Counted from the first letter of the stretch, positions 26,466-38,559 are shown. The stretch: DNA of 64,000 nucleotides from Cristatella mucedo (GCA_009760855.2 WPIO01000329.1:1-64000); one strand, 5' to 3'. Notes: generated by a model not told the origin, from the sequence alone. A program made the numbers and translations.

Positions 26466-27059
26466 GCTTACAAAGCTTGGAGCCAGAGGCGGAGCAGGAA
26501 GACCCTGGGCACAGAGGGAAGGTAATTGCCTCACCCCGTGGACAGAGAGAAGCACCTACATCCCGGGCAAACTTTCCAAAGCCTGCAGAAGCAAATGACT
26601 CTCGAACCCTAGCCTGAATCATTACCCCTAACATGAAAATGCTGGCTCAGCCACTACCTGGAACATACTCCTGACTGCACGAGACTAAATACCCTAACTT
26701 GACGTTAGAAAAGAAGATAAACAATTCCAGTTTATTAGAGCATTTAGTTGTTTTTTTATTTATACTGTGTGTGTTTATGCTTTTTGACACTGTGCAAGAA
26801 TCCACCAACCGTATTTTACACGTTAAAGCACTATCTTTCTAACCCAAATAATTGTATCATTGCTGACATTGTGCATTTTAACACTAAACATTTGATAATA
26901 CTGTGGTTAAAGCATATTTGAAGTGCTTATAATTGCATTAAGTTTCTTTTATTAATTGTATTAGCAGCATTGATATCAATATTGTATTATTACTAATAAT
27001 ATGAATAATATTATTAAGAATAGGTTGTTAGTTTAGGTCTTTCAGCCAGCAATTCGTAA

Positions 27060-27128
27060 TTACACGCACACTCACACGCACACACACACAGAAAGACAGA
27101 GAGAGAGAGTGAGAAAGAAAGAGGAAGG
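27060..27128 (+). repeat. (CA)n and (GA)n simple repeat
   Basis: A short CACACA tract passes into a purine-rich GAGAGAG / GAAAGAAAG tract. Simple sequence only. Confidence 0.85.
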
Positions 27129-27644
27129 AGCAGGAGGTGATGATAGCCTAATAGTTTGGTATGTGACTACGCATATTAATAGGGTTTTTTCAACATTTTA
27201 CTCTAAAGTTTTTTATGTTTTCGAGGATAAAGAGAAAGCTAATTTTGTATAGAGACTCTAGAACCAGTACTTCCTTCGAGAAATGAGACATATTTGTACC
27301 AGCTGGTAACACTGAAGTCATCTTAAGAGAAGATGATAGTCATTATTCTAGATTTGACTTGTAGGACATTTATCAGTCTATATATTTTTTAGACATATTT
27401 TCGCAACATGATCAAATTGCTAACCGTTTAGATACGTGTACATTATTCGCATACTTAGCCATCCAATTTCATGCGATCTACGTAATCCATTAAATATCAA
27501 TGGCAGTGATTAAGTCACTATTAGGATTAAGGTGCAAAATAAATGTCTACCAGGCATTGCTTTTAAAAAGCACACTTTACTATAAAAATGCTCTAAGACT
27601 AACCCCTCCAAGATAGAAGGTGAAAATGCATTGATTGGTTTAGC

Positions 27645-27651
27645 CACACAC

Positions 27652-27716
<65 letters not shown>
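27645..27716 (+). repeat. (CA)n(TA)n compound microsatellite
   Basis: About 40 bases of CA dinucleotides followed by about 32 bases of TA. It lies about 220 bases upstream of the first visible exon of gene A, inside the preceding intron. Confidence 0.95.
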
Positions 27717-27717
<1 letters not shown>

Positions 27718-27939
27718 TAAATTTGAAGTATTTGATAAGCCTTTTTTAGCTGATTCTGATGTGGAATAAATTTGGAGTCATAATATAATAAATTTCTTCG
27801 TCGTCATCATCAGAATGCTTAAATCAACCGACGACCGTGAGTCCTGTTTTATAAATAATTTAGCGATCATTAATTTTAAAAATGTGCATTCTTGACCGTA
27901 CTCAAGCAATCAGATAGCCACACAACTTCTAAATTTCAG

Positions 27940-28356
27940 TTGTGGCCATATCTATCGAATCTGTATTCATGCAGTGTGTGGACAGGCATTCCATCAACAT
28001 CCTGACTTGTCGGATCTTCGACTTGAATGAAGTCTCTGGACTAGCTGTTTACATTGAAAACTCTACTGTTCAACACATCCGATGTTCGCCAAGTAATAAA
28101 TTAGAATCAGCTCTCCAGAATAATGTTGGTTTTTTGCCTCTGGATTTTTCCTCTACAATCTGCAGTATTCCTCAACGAACCGAAAGCTGGACGCTACGAG
28201 AATTCAAGCAGGATTTTAAGCTGATGTGGGGTACCAGGCCTCTATGGCAGCTGTCGGTACTGAACAGCTTCAACTGTGTGGGATCGTTTAGCTTCGGCAC
28301 TAAGTGGTTGAGCATTAACTCAAAGAACGACAGTAAAAGAAAGTTGACATTCTGTG
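27940..28356 (+). CDS. Gene A exon: divergent Ig-like domain 1 (partial gene)
   Basis: A 417-base internal exon, 139 codons counting the split ones. Acceptor AAATTTCAG ends at 27,939; donor TCTGTG|GTAAGT at 28,356. Both borders are phase 1, the usual pattern for shuffled Ig-domain exons. From the first full codon it begins VAISIESVFMQC. The likely B-strand cysteine is C23 (NILTC) and the F-strand cysteine C112 (NSFNC), with WQLSV before it and FGTKWLSI after, like E to G strands. The canonical tryptophan after C23 is missing. Six cysteines (12, 23, 48, 74, 112, 138) suggest extra disulfides. N40 and N129 are N-glycosylation sequons. Expected location is extracellular. The Ig assignment is weaker than for the next two exons; another disulfide-rich domain is possible. 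Confidence 0.7.
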
Positions 28357-29832
28357 GTAAGTTTGATTGCCGGTGGCTTGAAGAGCAAATGGACATTACG
28401 ATTAGTTACTTTAGACCATTCATTTATTATCATATTTATTTACGTTTGAGAAGCTAGAAGAGTGAAACTTGAGCATCTTAAAGTTAGGTAGAATTTTTAA
28501 GACCAAGATAATGCATTAGTTAGTGTGCTACCAGCACTTAACATGTAAGGATATCATTCGTAATAGCAAAACATAACTAAATTCAAAAGCAAAATATGCA
28601 ATCACTCATATAGAATGGCCATACAGCAGTCTCGATATGATTGACTCACCTTGAAGGGCCAATGCGAATCACCAGCAGCAGTGGTAAAACAAATGACAGA
28701 CAAAGCTATGTGGGTAGTTCACGCCGAAATATTGGTCACTCTGAAACCCCACTCTCTGAATGCATTACGTGACCCTCGGGCTCAGGGCAGAAGTGAGGTG
28801 TCAATTTTCACGACCTGGGTAGTGGATCAAGTTCTGGAGCGGTCGATACTTTATTGACCACTGCTGGTGGTGGTGATTGCCGTGACGGCTTCTCTGCTGT
28901 ATCATAAATGGGGCTGTTGAGTCAGCCAACAAAAACTCATGACATTGAGTCAATGTACTACTTCCGATGTATGCATATCTTACAAAATATTTTTAGTCTT
29001 ACTACACTAACTTCTCATTCGTCAAAACACGAGATTTCATTTATAACTTGTTTGTCTTTTAAAAGACAAACTTTTGAAAACATCAGTATTTAGACAATTT
29101 TTTATAATTTTGCTCTTACAACCAGGTTGAGATAGCTACTAATTCTCACAAATATTCCGATGAAATAACTAGGTTAATTTGCTAAGATATGTTGCTCGCT
29201 CTGAACTATATAATTTGAAAATAAACCCATTATATTTTTTTGGGCTAACTTTTTAGATATGCAATGTACTTTTAATATAGTAATAACAAGTATATTTCTA
29301 CAGGAAAAGATTACTGGTGTAGGACAAGTGCTCTTCTAAGTGCTAGATTCCAAACAAATGATAGGTGCAGATTCGGCGTCGTCTGCCAATTTTACGAGTA
29401 TATCTAGAAATTAGTCAGTCCTCCTTAAGCCAAGGCAACAAAGCAGTGCATGTTTACATAAACTTGCTCACGAAGACACAAGTCTACTTGATCTAATTGA
29501 AATAGCACAAACAATCCACTCGAATAAATCTTCATTTTGTATATAAAACCCTAACCTAATTAGTCCCAATGCAAAATCCTAATTTACAAAAGGATGCTGC
29601 CAATGAACAAAATAGCACGTGTAAAAAGATGCACGTTAGTAACCACCACACGGGACGTACATAAGCAGTTATCAAGCGCTAGCATTGATGATAGATGAGT
29701 AACCTAACAATAGAACTCAATTAGTAGCTCCCTTCCTCTGTCTGGTTCTGCAGTCTTTGCATAAGGCTGAGCAATGGTTTTACCCCAGACGTTTGACCAG
29801 CAATACCACCTGAGCCAGCGTTTGATTAGGGC

Positions 29833-29934
29833 CACTATAAATAAAAAAAATTAAAAGAATCCTAGCTGATTAATTATCCTATGCACTATAAATAAAAAAA
29901 ATTAAAAGAATCCTAGCTGATTAATTAGCCTATG
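29833..29934 (+). repeat. 51-base tandem duplication, two copies
   Basis: Two adjacent copies of a 51-base unit beginning CACTATAAATAAAAAAAATT (29,833-29,883 and 29,884-29,934), differing at about two positions. The near identity suggests recent replication slippage. It lies in a gene A intron. Confidence 0.9.
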
Positions 29935-29984
29935 GTAATTATAGGGACAGAAGAGCCTTTATAGCTATCACCACCGCTTGCAGT

Positions 29985-30085
29985 GGCCATAGAGGATCGC
30001 CAACCACAGGAATCGAACCCATGACCCCTAGACCGAGGTCGCTAAATCAACCACCTTACCTAGTGTGCCATCACGGCTCATCACC
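29985..30085 (-). mobile_element. tRNA-derived SINE head, minus strand
   Basis: On the minus strand it reads GAGCCGTGATGGCACACTAG, then a perfect B box GGTTCGATTCC (30,009-30,019). The head matches the family seen at 59,183 (GAGCTGGATTGGTCCAGCG...GGTGCTCGA). Not a plausible tRNA, because no acceptor stem forms. Confidence 0.65.
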
Positions 30086-30557
30086 ATTTATATTGACAAG
30101 GTGAAGACCACGTGAGCCAAATTTTAGAACAATTTTACAACCAAGAAATGACACCTGGTAATTCGACTTGAAAAATAAAGACGGTCAATATCACCCAATA
30201 GCCTCGCAAAATCTTAGGACCAATCACACACCAACCATCAGAAAATTACCAAGACTGACTGTCTCAGGCACGTAGTTCAATGTAATCTATTCTCAGAAGA
30301 ATTAATTTTCACAGCCTTTACGTTTAGAAGTAAATGACACCATGATCAAAACCTTCTCACTATTTCACACTGAACTGCATAATTCGGTATTAGATTAGCT
30401 ATAAATCAGTATGTGCAGTTAAATATACCGATTAGTAAACTGTATTTATGTTTTGCATAGGAACCACAGCTGAATCACAGAAATAGCATTACAAATATTG
30501 CACAGAGCAAACCATGAGTGTGACATCAGTGTTTTTCTGATTATTAATAGTCATAGG

Positions 30558-31175
30558 AATGCACTTGATAAAGCGCCCTCAGGGAACGCAATCTCTTTCT
30601 AGGCGCTTTACATTTGCAGCAAATGGAAATGCAATTGAATTTCGGGTAATATCATGCTTGATAAACAAACAACAAGAATAACATGGTTAGGGGTGGCATG
30701 CACAGGGTCAGCATGCAAATGTGGTTAGTGGCAGCTTGCACAGTGTCAGCACACGTAAGCACATGAAAGACGAATCACAGGGACCCACTAAATGCAATCC
30801 TAAATAGGTGTGTTTTTCTTTTTAAATGTGGTCAAATCAGGGGATGTTCTGATGCAAACCGGGAGCGAGTTCCCGGCTTTGGGAACATACGAACTTAAGG
30901 CAAGATCCACAAAGGATTTGAGGTTTGTACGAAGTACAGGTAAACAGTTACATTCCGAAAAGCGGGTGGTACGATGCTTAGCCTGGTCGAGGAATAGATC
31001 TGATAGGTAGGCGGGAGCCAAAAAATGAAGTCACCTAAAAGTGAGCGACACAACCTTGAAGTTAATCCGTTGCTTGACTGGGAGCCAGTGCAGGTCGGCG
31101 AGAAGTGGTGCGATGTGGACTATTGCCAATTGATTTTTTAGCATTACGTTGCCCATCTCGCTAGATAAGAGACCA
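30558..31175 (-). mobile_element. LINE family A 3' end, longest minus copy
   Basis: Starts with CACTTGATAAAGCGCCCTCA and continues into coding remnants on the minus strand: APAYLSDLFLDQAKHRTTRF, then NCLPVLRTNLKSFVDLALSS, then YVPKAGNSLP and SPDLTTFKKK (31,021-30,800), which is the C-terminal end of a CR1-type ORF. Near 31,090 the antisense of 'LHWLPVKQRI' is present. Moderately preserved but interrupted upstream. Confidence 0.9.
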
Positions 31176-32910
31176 CCGTTTTTTCCTCCACGACGGGGCA
31201 GCTCATTCGTGCCCTGGTAAATGCCGGGATACTACTACCGTTATGTTACTTCACATATGCAGGCAAAACCACGAGTGCTGCTAAAAAGATTGTTTCGAAT
31301 GTCGCTTGCTTATTTCTCAAACCTGCTCTACTATGCAGGCAGAACAATTTTAAAACATTAAAAATGAAAGCCGTGTTTTTGCAGTGCCTGCTGAGTGATA
31401 CTCACTGATTGAGACATCAGCAACTTGTGTTTATTTTAGGGCTGAGTCATACTCAAAGTAATATGGGTTTATTTGTCAACAAATTATTGATCGCGTGGTT
31501 CATTAAGTCGAGTATATTTAATATGGAGTCAACAACATATTGAATAATTATCCACACTATAATGTCGAGAACATTTCATTCCTTAATTCAATATTGCCTA
31601 ATTGCAGCTAGCAGTAGTAACTTCATTAATTTCCTACGGTTTTATTGACTATGGAAGATACCTATAAAGTCGGTATTTTTTTACCAGATATGTGTACTTT
31701 CTTCGGTTTTAGCCAAGGGTTTACAGATAAGTGAACTTCTTGGGGGATTATTGTATAGCTGTTGTAAGCCATATGAGAGCTAAATTTTGAGTTTAATAGA
31801 CATAACTAGAGATAATGCACTTAGCCTGAACCACAAGACAGGTCCTATCGAAGTTGCTTACTGATGACCATGATGGTAGTTCGTGAAAAAGATTTAGACC
31901 TAATAAATATGTTTGCCACCACTGGGTACTAAACGGCATTACGATTGGCTGAGACCAACGGCCCAAACCAAAATCAGAAACGATGACCTTCGTTTCCGGC
32001 AAATCTCCATCTTGAATACAAACCTAGACTAGACATTAGTATAATAGCAAGCCCTCAGATCCAGGCTAAGGATGGAAAGCAATGAAAAATCTGAGGATAT
32101 ACCTAATTCTTTCACCCTATGTGCTGAGTGCATTTAAAAAGTCAGACGATGTCGTCTCTGTGATTGAATTTAAGCAGCATGGCAACTTCCTGAGGTTTCA
32201 ATAATGTTGTGCTACAGTAATTATCATTTATTTGATATTGATTAAGCGATGTATGCATTATTGAGCAGTCTGCCAATGGCGAGAAGGTATGTCATGCACT
32301 CGGCTTAACGTACCACCGTATCAGATCCTCTCCATATCAAACGCACTACATATCTAGTACTCAGTTTAATTGTTATATGCTAGTCAAGCTTGAAAGTCAC
32401 TTGTAACAAACGTTCAGATAAGACACATCTTTTTATTTCACCATTCAGGGAGTCCTTTTGATTCATCAATTCGCATTTTGGTGCTCCACAGTCAGGCTTT
32501 TCATTAAACCACTTGGTCTTTTAACTCAACATGCTTAACTATTTCACCAGCAAGACTCAGATCTGTGAAAGAATAATCCTTCAGTTTAATTATCCCTTGT
32601 TTTCTTTTTAAATCGCTGCAGACTAATTTCGCGATACTGCCTGAATGAGAATACTTGAAAGGATTGCCAAAACTCCCCCTGCTCATCACAGAATGAGCTT
32701 CATCAATTTGAACAGTCCTTCGTGGGTTTATGCATGCTGATACCTTGCATCTTAAAATTAACCGATTGACAGCCTTCTTTTCCGTTCTAAATGAAGTTCG
32801 GGAAAGATATTTTATTTTTCTATAACACTAAGAACCTTGTTGTAAGTATTATAAATCAAATTAAAGCATCATTCTCGTACATTGGTAGCATATGCTTGAT
32901 TGCATATGAC
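31176..32910. other. Anonymous intronic sequence
   Basis: No repeat family recognised. On the minus strand an open stretch of about 105 codons (about 32,835-32,504) contains LILRCKVSA and AKLVCSD, faintly Ig-like, but it lacks matching splice phases and such a length is expected by chance in a window of this size. Confidence 0.4.
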
Positions 32911-32914
32911 GAAG

Positions 32915-33268
32915 CACCGCTTAAAGACCGTGGGTGACAGAAGCTTTAGCTCTGCATGTCCTAGACTTTGCAACTCGCTTCGACAATTCTTACGCAACGA
33001 CATCTACTCTTCTACCTCCGATTGTGGCTCATCCTTTTCAGTGGTCCTGAGCTGCTACTTCTATGCTACTCACTAGCTCAACTCCTCTCCTGACTCTGCT
33101 ATGCTTCCCACTTTCTCTTTGTTGCTTGAGGCAAAGTCTGCTTGGCTACCGAAAGCGTACCAAAAGCCGCTTAGGCTGTGAGTGAGCTATACAAAACTCT
33201 CCTGCGTAACACCGACATAGTCTTTATGACTTTGTGGAGTTACAGACGGAGATACGTTACATTAAATT
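32915..33268 (+). mobile_element. LINE family B 3' end
   Basis: Close to the copy at 45,670-46,028 in order and sequence: GCTTAAAGACCGTGGGTGAC, TTACGCAACGACATCTACTC, CCGCTTAGGCTGTGAGTGAG, CTTTATGACTTTGTGGAGTT and a TTACATT tail. The protein phrase is GDRSFSSACPRLCNSLRQFL-like with changes. A 5'-truncated insertion within the gene A intron. Confidence 0.9.
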
Positions 33269-35034
33269 TCTAGTAGTAATGCACTGTATCCTCTCAGTTG
33301 CTAAGGACCTTACAATACACGATATCATCCTCCATGATATCATACAAAGAGCAACTCACTTTAAGGTCATCTAATAGCCAACCACTTTGGTGGGGGGGTA
33401 ACTTTTAATGGTCCACTCTTTAGCGACAAGTTGTTGCATGTAAATAATCTGCTCCTGGCCAATAACTATTCCGTAGGCAGCTTGTTCCATGTCGAGCTAT
33501 TACACCATTCAATGAACTCGGCCGACAATAAAGCAAGGACTCACTCCAGTTCTGTGAGGTATAAGGTACCTGGATGAAGATTTGGTTGGCACAATGGCCC
33601 CATATAAAAATCTTTTTTAAGAACAGAATTGCTCAGTTTTTAACTGGGATACTGTATTCGGAGATCAAATGGCATGCGAACTTGTTTGTATCAGGAGTAA
33701 ATTTCTCAAAAACGCAAGCCCATTCAACTATTCATGATGACCTCTTGTCCCGAATTCCCACTGCCATTTATTGAAAACGTTATTGTGTACAGGAATTGAA
33801 AGTTCCCGATGTTATACTTTAAACACATGAGCTTCATGCACGCAATATACAAAATATAATACATTTGCATAGCGCCCTAAGAGAACTTTGCATCGTCTTT
33901 ATTCAGGCATGGTATATATGCATTGAGATTGGTGCCCCATTCTAACCGCTATGCTTTTTTTTAGCCGATACTACTCTCCAACAGACGAATAACACAACAG
34001 TCTGAAATAAAAATAGGTTATTGCATGCTTATGGCAAGTGCTCTATCAAGAGTATATTAAACCAGCAGCAATGATGTGCAATATACAAATGCTTCGCTTT
34101 TCGTCACAGCTGGCACTCACAAGCTCGCCCCTAGTCAGTACTATAACTAAAAAAGGTTGCTAACTATTCAGATTCAGATTCTTTTTCAGATGGCCATTAG
34201 CAGATGTTCAGAAGCCCATTGAGTTCTTGCTCAACTGGAATTACATGGTACATATTGAGAGTAGTGATGACACAAATCAACTGTACATTCACAGTCATTT
34301 TTGATCAAGCTTTGAAAACTTTAGTCGTGAAATCCTTCAAGCATTACCCCTAGATATACCCATATTCAAGAAAAGAACTCTTAATATGTTGCAGAGGTCT
34401 ATAACTTAGGTAAAAGTTTAGGAGTTCTCAGCAGACATCCTCAATACCTTCGTCTTTAAGTAAAACAGCTCCCTAATCCTGCTCCAAGGAGTGTGATGAT
34501 AATACCTTATTTCATTAAAGCAAAATCGTACTCGAAATGCTTGAATGTTCGGAGATTAACTAAGCACGGCGGAAACAGACATTTGGTTGTCCTTTGAAAA
34601 TCTGTTGATCGGATAATACCTTCATTTAGTTCTCAGGGTGGATAGCTGCTCTGAATTCAACTTATAGAACTTCCAATCCGCTCACTCCAGGATGAAGTCG
34701 ATGCCTATGACACGACACAACCAGAGAGTTAAATATAGCGGCTTGAATGAGCACGTACGTCAATATTTCATTGGTATAATTAGCTAGAAAAGGTGCTGTC
34801 GCAACTACCAGTTTCCGCTATATCAAGCTGCTCACTGTCAAAATTACTAGTTCACAACAACTCACCAGCCTTAATACGAGGGTAAAATTGCAAGCTCCGA
34901 TTGGTGTTTTAGTTCTCATCTAAAACAGAGCTGTCCTGAAGCTTGAAAGCCAGCTAAAGATTGTAAGACAAAGATTTCAAAGCTAGAACTGTGAAGCAAA
35001 CTAGGCTGTAAAATAACATTAACACTAAAAATGA
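33269..35034. other. Anonymous intronic sequence
   Basis: No exon, repeat family or RNA gene recognised. Confidence 0.4.
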
Positions 35035-35590
35035 TAATTTTTCAATAGCGCTCTTAGAGAACTCAATCTCTTTCCAGGCAGTTCACATTCACTGCAAACG
35101 AAGCGCTATTGAATGGTTAATGGTACTACGATCAATAACAACAAAGATGTCGTGAGCGTCGCAGTTACCACAACACACCACTTCTCGCCGACCTGCACTG
35201 GCTCCCAGTCAAGCAGCACATCGATTTCAAAGTGTTGTCACTCACTTTTAGGTCCCTTCATTCTTTTGCCTTAGCCTATCTATCAGATCCACTCCCCCGC
35301 GAGGCTAAGCTTCGTATCGTTTGCCTTTCAGAATCCATCTGTTTGTCCATAACTCGTACAAATCTCGTCCTATGGAGACCATGCGTATAGTTCATCTGCT
35401 TCAAAAGCCTGAAACTCACCCCTACTTGTGCACATCACCTGACTTGTCCACATCTACTAAGAAACTAAAAGTACTTTCATTAATTACAGCATTAAGTGGG
35501 ACAATGCGATTTGTCCTTTATTTGCTTATGCTTGCTGACAATGTGCATGCTGCTGCTACTAACCATCCTTGAAAGCTGATACTGAGCATG
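35035..35590. mobile_element. LINE family A with inverted 5' part
   Basis: 35,035-35,140 is a family A 3' end on the minus strand (AGAGAACTCAATCTCTTTCC). From about 35,148 to 35,590 the same family runs on the plus strand: the TGACCTGCACTGGCTCCCAG-type segment, SQAAHR, LSDPLPREAKL and PDLSTSTKKLK. The two parts meet head to head, the layout expected when twin priming inverts the 5' part of a LINE copy. Confidence 0.75.
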
Positions 35591-35712
35591 TCACCCCCTA
35601 ACCAAATTATTCTTTTTGTTAAATGAGCATGCTACAATTAACCCTTCGTTCGTGCTTCTTTGATCTATCTTTTATGGAGACACAATAGTTAGCTCATTAT
35701 AGGAGTTCGCAT

Positions 35713-35768
35713 CTGTTCCATCCCCATTCGCTCATACATCTTGGTATGAGCGAATGGGGATGGAACAG
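35713..35768 (+). repeat. Perfect 25-base inverted repeat (hairpin)
   Basis: Arms 35,713-35,737 and 35,744-35,768 are exact reverse complements, separated by the 6-base loop ATCTTG. The left arm begins CTGTTCCATCCCCATTCG. Transcribed from the gene A strand it would form a 25-bp stem. It could be a small-RNA precursor, a replication-born snap-back or an assembly artefact; nothing here decides. Confidence 0.9.
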
Positions 35769-36457
35769 TCCAGCCAAAAAATGTGTATTTTTACAGAAAA
35801 ACAGAAGTAGGAGAAAAGAAAATTATGCACAAAAGGCGATAGTGTGTTGTCTAAGATGCTAGTAACACAAACTCTGAGTTAATGCCAAGAACATACTAAA
35901 CCTCTAGTCCAACAAAAGAATTTGAGCTTACATGCCTAGGACCTTTCAAAATGCAAGCATGTTTGAAATGGAATCAAATTTTTTGACGATTTCCGCATGA
36001 ATAAAAAGGACTATACAAATCATGTCTAACACAAGGTTAACCGGAAGAAACACAGTTACAAATTAACAACCACTTTTTATGTTAAGGTGGCTTTAGTCAC
36101 ACCCCAATGCTATAGTGAGTCTTAGGAGAGCCTAAAAGAGAAGCGACTTAGCCCCAACCAACCTGCCACTGTAACTATATTGAAAGAGATATCTCACTAG
36201 AACGCCCGTCTAGAGATCCATTTCTACCGATCTCCGCTTAAGAGGTAAACATTTTCTGCTACTCTGCATTGCTAAATAACAATATTACCCTCAGGTTGCT
36301 CAGATTTTTCTGCAAAGTGCTCCAAACTCTGTCATAGACGTCTTAAATAACCACTCAGCACCAGACCATTAGAGAGAGTTGATACAACCACTGCCCAGTC
36401 TACCAACTGCTGTGCTGTTCCTATCGAAAGCAATCCAATTAGTCTTGGAAGTTCAGC

Positions 36458-36510
36458 TATATATATATAGATATGTGTTTGCGCGTGTGCGCGCTCGCGT
36501 GCGTGCGTGC

Positions 36511-36553
<43 letters not shown>
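36458..36553 (+). repeat. Compound TA / GC-GT / GT microsatellite
   Basis: A short TATATA tract, then alternating GTGCGC purine-pyrimidine sequence, then a pure GT run to 36,553. Such alternating tracts can adopt Z-DNA. In the gene A intron. Confidence 0.9.
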
Positions 36554-36555
<2 letters not shown>

Positions 36556-37168
36556 GCCGACTTCATCACTTCTAGTTGGCTTCATCCAATTCAACTTATA
36601 TTCTTGATTTTAAATTACTTTTAATTAACTCATTAAATATGATCAACCCATTTGCAAAAATATCAGGCAATTTTAAAAGCAGAATGTTGAGAACGATATC
36701 GTTACCAATGCTTAATGATGCAAATGCATCATAACATCACGATATTCTCAGGAGCACTACCTGCTCTCATGAATAGTAGCTAGTTTGATTTCGCACTGGG
36801 TGCCTTTAAGCTAAGCAAATTGCTAGCGAGAACCTGTAGATCTAAATGATTTTACGAAATTAGTACTCTCTAGCAGTAAGGCAACATAAACTCTGCAGCT
36901 GTCTTGATCCCTACCTCAATGGTAAACGACAGTTTTGAAGTATTAAAATCAAGAACACTGTACCTACAGCAATTATTTGCTCTTAACCCCTCAAATAGTT
37001 TCTTGCATATTTTTATGTCGATTAATCGAGATGTTTTGCAAGTTAGTAGTTGTGTATTCATGTTGTTTAAATTGGATTGTTAACTTTGGCTGCTTACGAT
37101 AAACATTTTGGCACAGACAGTGTGAAATTTAGTGAAACATATTATATATATAATTATGTTTTATTTAG

Positions 37169-37543
37169 ATGTTCCAGTAATAAGGACTCTTCTGAATAAT
37201 CATACGAACTTGTCGCCAATATGGACTTCGAGTCTGGCATATGTGTTGTGCTGCGACAGCGGCTCTCTACGAGGTTACGAGGTAGCTAGAGTACATTGGA
37301 GTGCTACAGGACCTGTTTCTAGGGATTTGAACGATCCAGAGCTCGTGCGAAAGGGAAACAGCCATGGAGGAATGTTCGCTAGTAAGAAATGCGGAAGCAG
37401 TTCTACAATCGTCATCACATCCCTTAACAGCGCTTCAGGCGCCATCATGGTCCAATGTGCTGCTACAATATTAGACAACTTGGCTGAAAGGCGGCCATTT
37501 AACCTGTATTCGGCTACCAACTTTACAATCAGCATCGAAGGAG
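37169..37543 (+). CDS. Gene A exon: Ig-like domain 2
   Basis: A 375-base exon, 125 codons counting split ones. Acceptor GTTTTATTTAG ends at 37,168; donor GGAG|GTAACC at 37,543. Phase 1 at both ends; the codon joined to the previous exon is GAT (D). Numbering from VPVIRTLL: C27/C28 (YVLCCDSG) for strand B, W43 (VARVHW) in the usual place 15-16 residues later for strand C, then TIVITSLNSASGAIMVQC with C96 as the F-strand cysteine. C74 (SKKC) and one of C27/C28 are extra. N-glycosylation sequons lie at N10, N13 and N117. This is an extracellular Ig-superfamily domain in a type I membrane protein, probably for adhesion or recognition. An in-frame ATG upstream (37,132) is in the intron. Confidence 0.8.
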
Positions 37544-37719
37544 GTAACCAGTATTATATTAAAAGTAAATCGTATCTCGTTGTATCTCACTTCATTAAAT
37601 GCAAGTAGTGCTTTATAGTTTCTAGACCCCAGTTCAGAAATGTGAAGATTCTTAGTCTAGATATGTTACTCGGTATGCCAGCAAAGTTGCTGCATTATCT
37701 GCTTCTGGCTTTACAATAA

Positions 37720-37900
37720 AAAAGTAATATACTTCGTATTGCACCCTCAGAGAACGTTTTCTCTTTCTGGGCACTTAATAACTGCAGCATAGAAACTACG
37801 GCCGAACGATTAGTGGTAGCATGCTCAACGAAAACAAACGTAACACAGGTAGGGGTAACTGCACAGGGTCAGCAGGCATGGCCATAGCAGCCACAGCTAT
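37720..37900 (-). mobile_element. LINE family A 3' end
   Basis: Minus-oriented 5'-truncated copy (TTGCACCCTCAGAGAACG, then TTTCTGGGCACTTAATAACT), diverged from the younger copies. Begins about 180 bases after the gene A domain-2 donor. Confidence 0.8.
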
Positions 37901-37955
37901 TCAAAGTCTACATGTGTGAATGATATGTGTGATGTTGTTTTGCAAACAAATACCA

Positions 37956-37956
<1 letters not shown>

Positions 37957-37990
<34 letters not shown>
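37957..37990 (+). repeat. (TG)n microsatellite
   Basis: About 16 TG dinucleotides in a gene A intron. Confidence 0.95.
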
Positions 37991-38559
37991 TGTACTTTAG
38001 ATCGCGAAGTTTCGGAAAGCCTTTCATTTTCCATAAAATAGATTGTCGTGCAGCCTTGGTCCTTCTTAAAAACCTAAACCCGCAGCTAGACTTTGATGCC
38101 AAAGTGATTCAGTTCAGTTAACCAAAACTAAATTGAACGCTCTCATTTCTACGATAAATTGTCTTTGCACCATAGGCAAATATTCTGCTTCGTGGGCTTC
38201 CACTAACTACAGGCTTCCTAACTTCCTTAATATTTGCTTGAAGAAATGTTCTTACAGCTGCGAAAAACTTAGTCTCATTCAGCAATAACGAAGTTTAGCC
38301 CTTAACATTTGCCAAACGAGTACTTCCTCTTTCTTCCGTAACTCAATCCACGTTCGCTTAAACACGTTTCAGATTGTATTGCATTAGCTCCATGGCGGCC
38401 TATTTTCAGTAACCTAACACATTGAAAAGAGTTTGTCGTGAATAAACAAGAGAATCAGCTCTCAAATTATTCCATGAGGTAGCGTCGTCTAATTATGCTT
38501 CTGCTTCTCTCTCATTTATTTTTTATACTCCAGAAGTTACAGTCTTACTGATCATGCAA

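Larger units (their letters stand above)
28357..37168 (+). other. Gene A intron (8.8 kb)
   Basis: Bounded by GTAAGT at 28,357 and TTATTTAG at 37,168. It holds LINE A, LINE B and SINE pieces, a 51-base tandem duplication, a perfect hairpin at 35,713-35,768 and a GT microsatellite, each listed separately. Further domain exons inside it cannot be excluded, but none was convincing. Confidence 0.7.

Noticed and set aside
30005-30085. Possible tRNA gene on the minus strand (GGTTCGATTCC)
   Set aside because: Same reason: SINE head, no acceptor stem.
32504-32835. Minus-strand open stretch of about 105 codons with LILRC and KLVC, faintly Ig-like
   Set aside because: It lacks the tryptophan and consistent splice phases, and open stretches of this length are expected by chance several times in a window of this size.
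37132-37168. ATG with a hydrophobic run (MKHIIYIIMFYL) just before domain 2, resembling a signal peptide
   Set aside because: It is the pyrimidine/AT-rich end of the intron; a strong acceptor at 37,168 and phase-1 continuity with the upstream exon explain the sequence.
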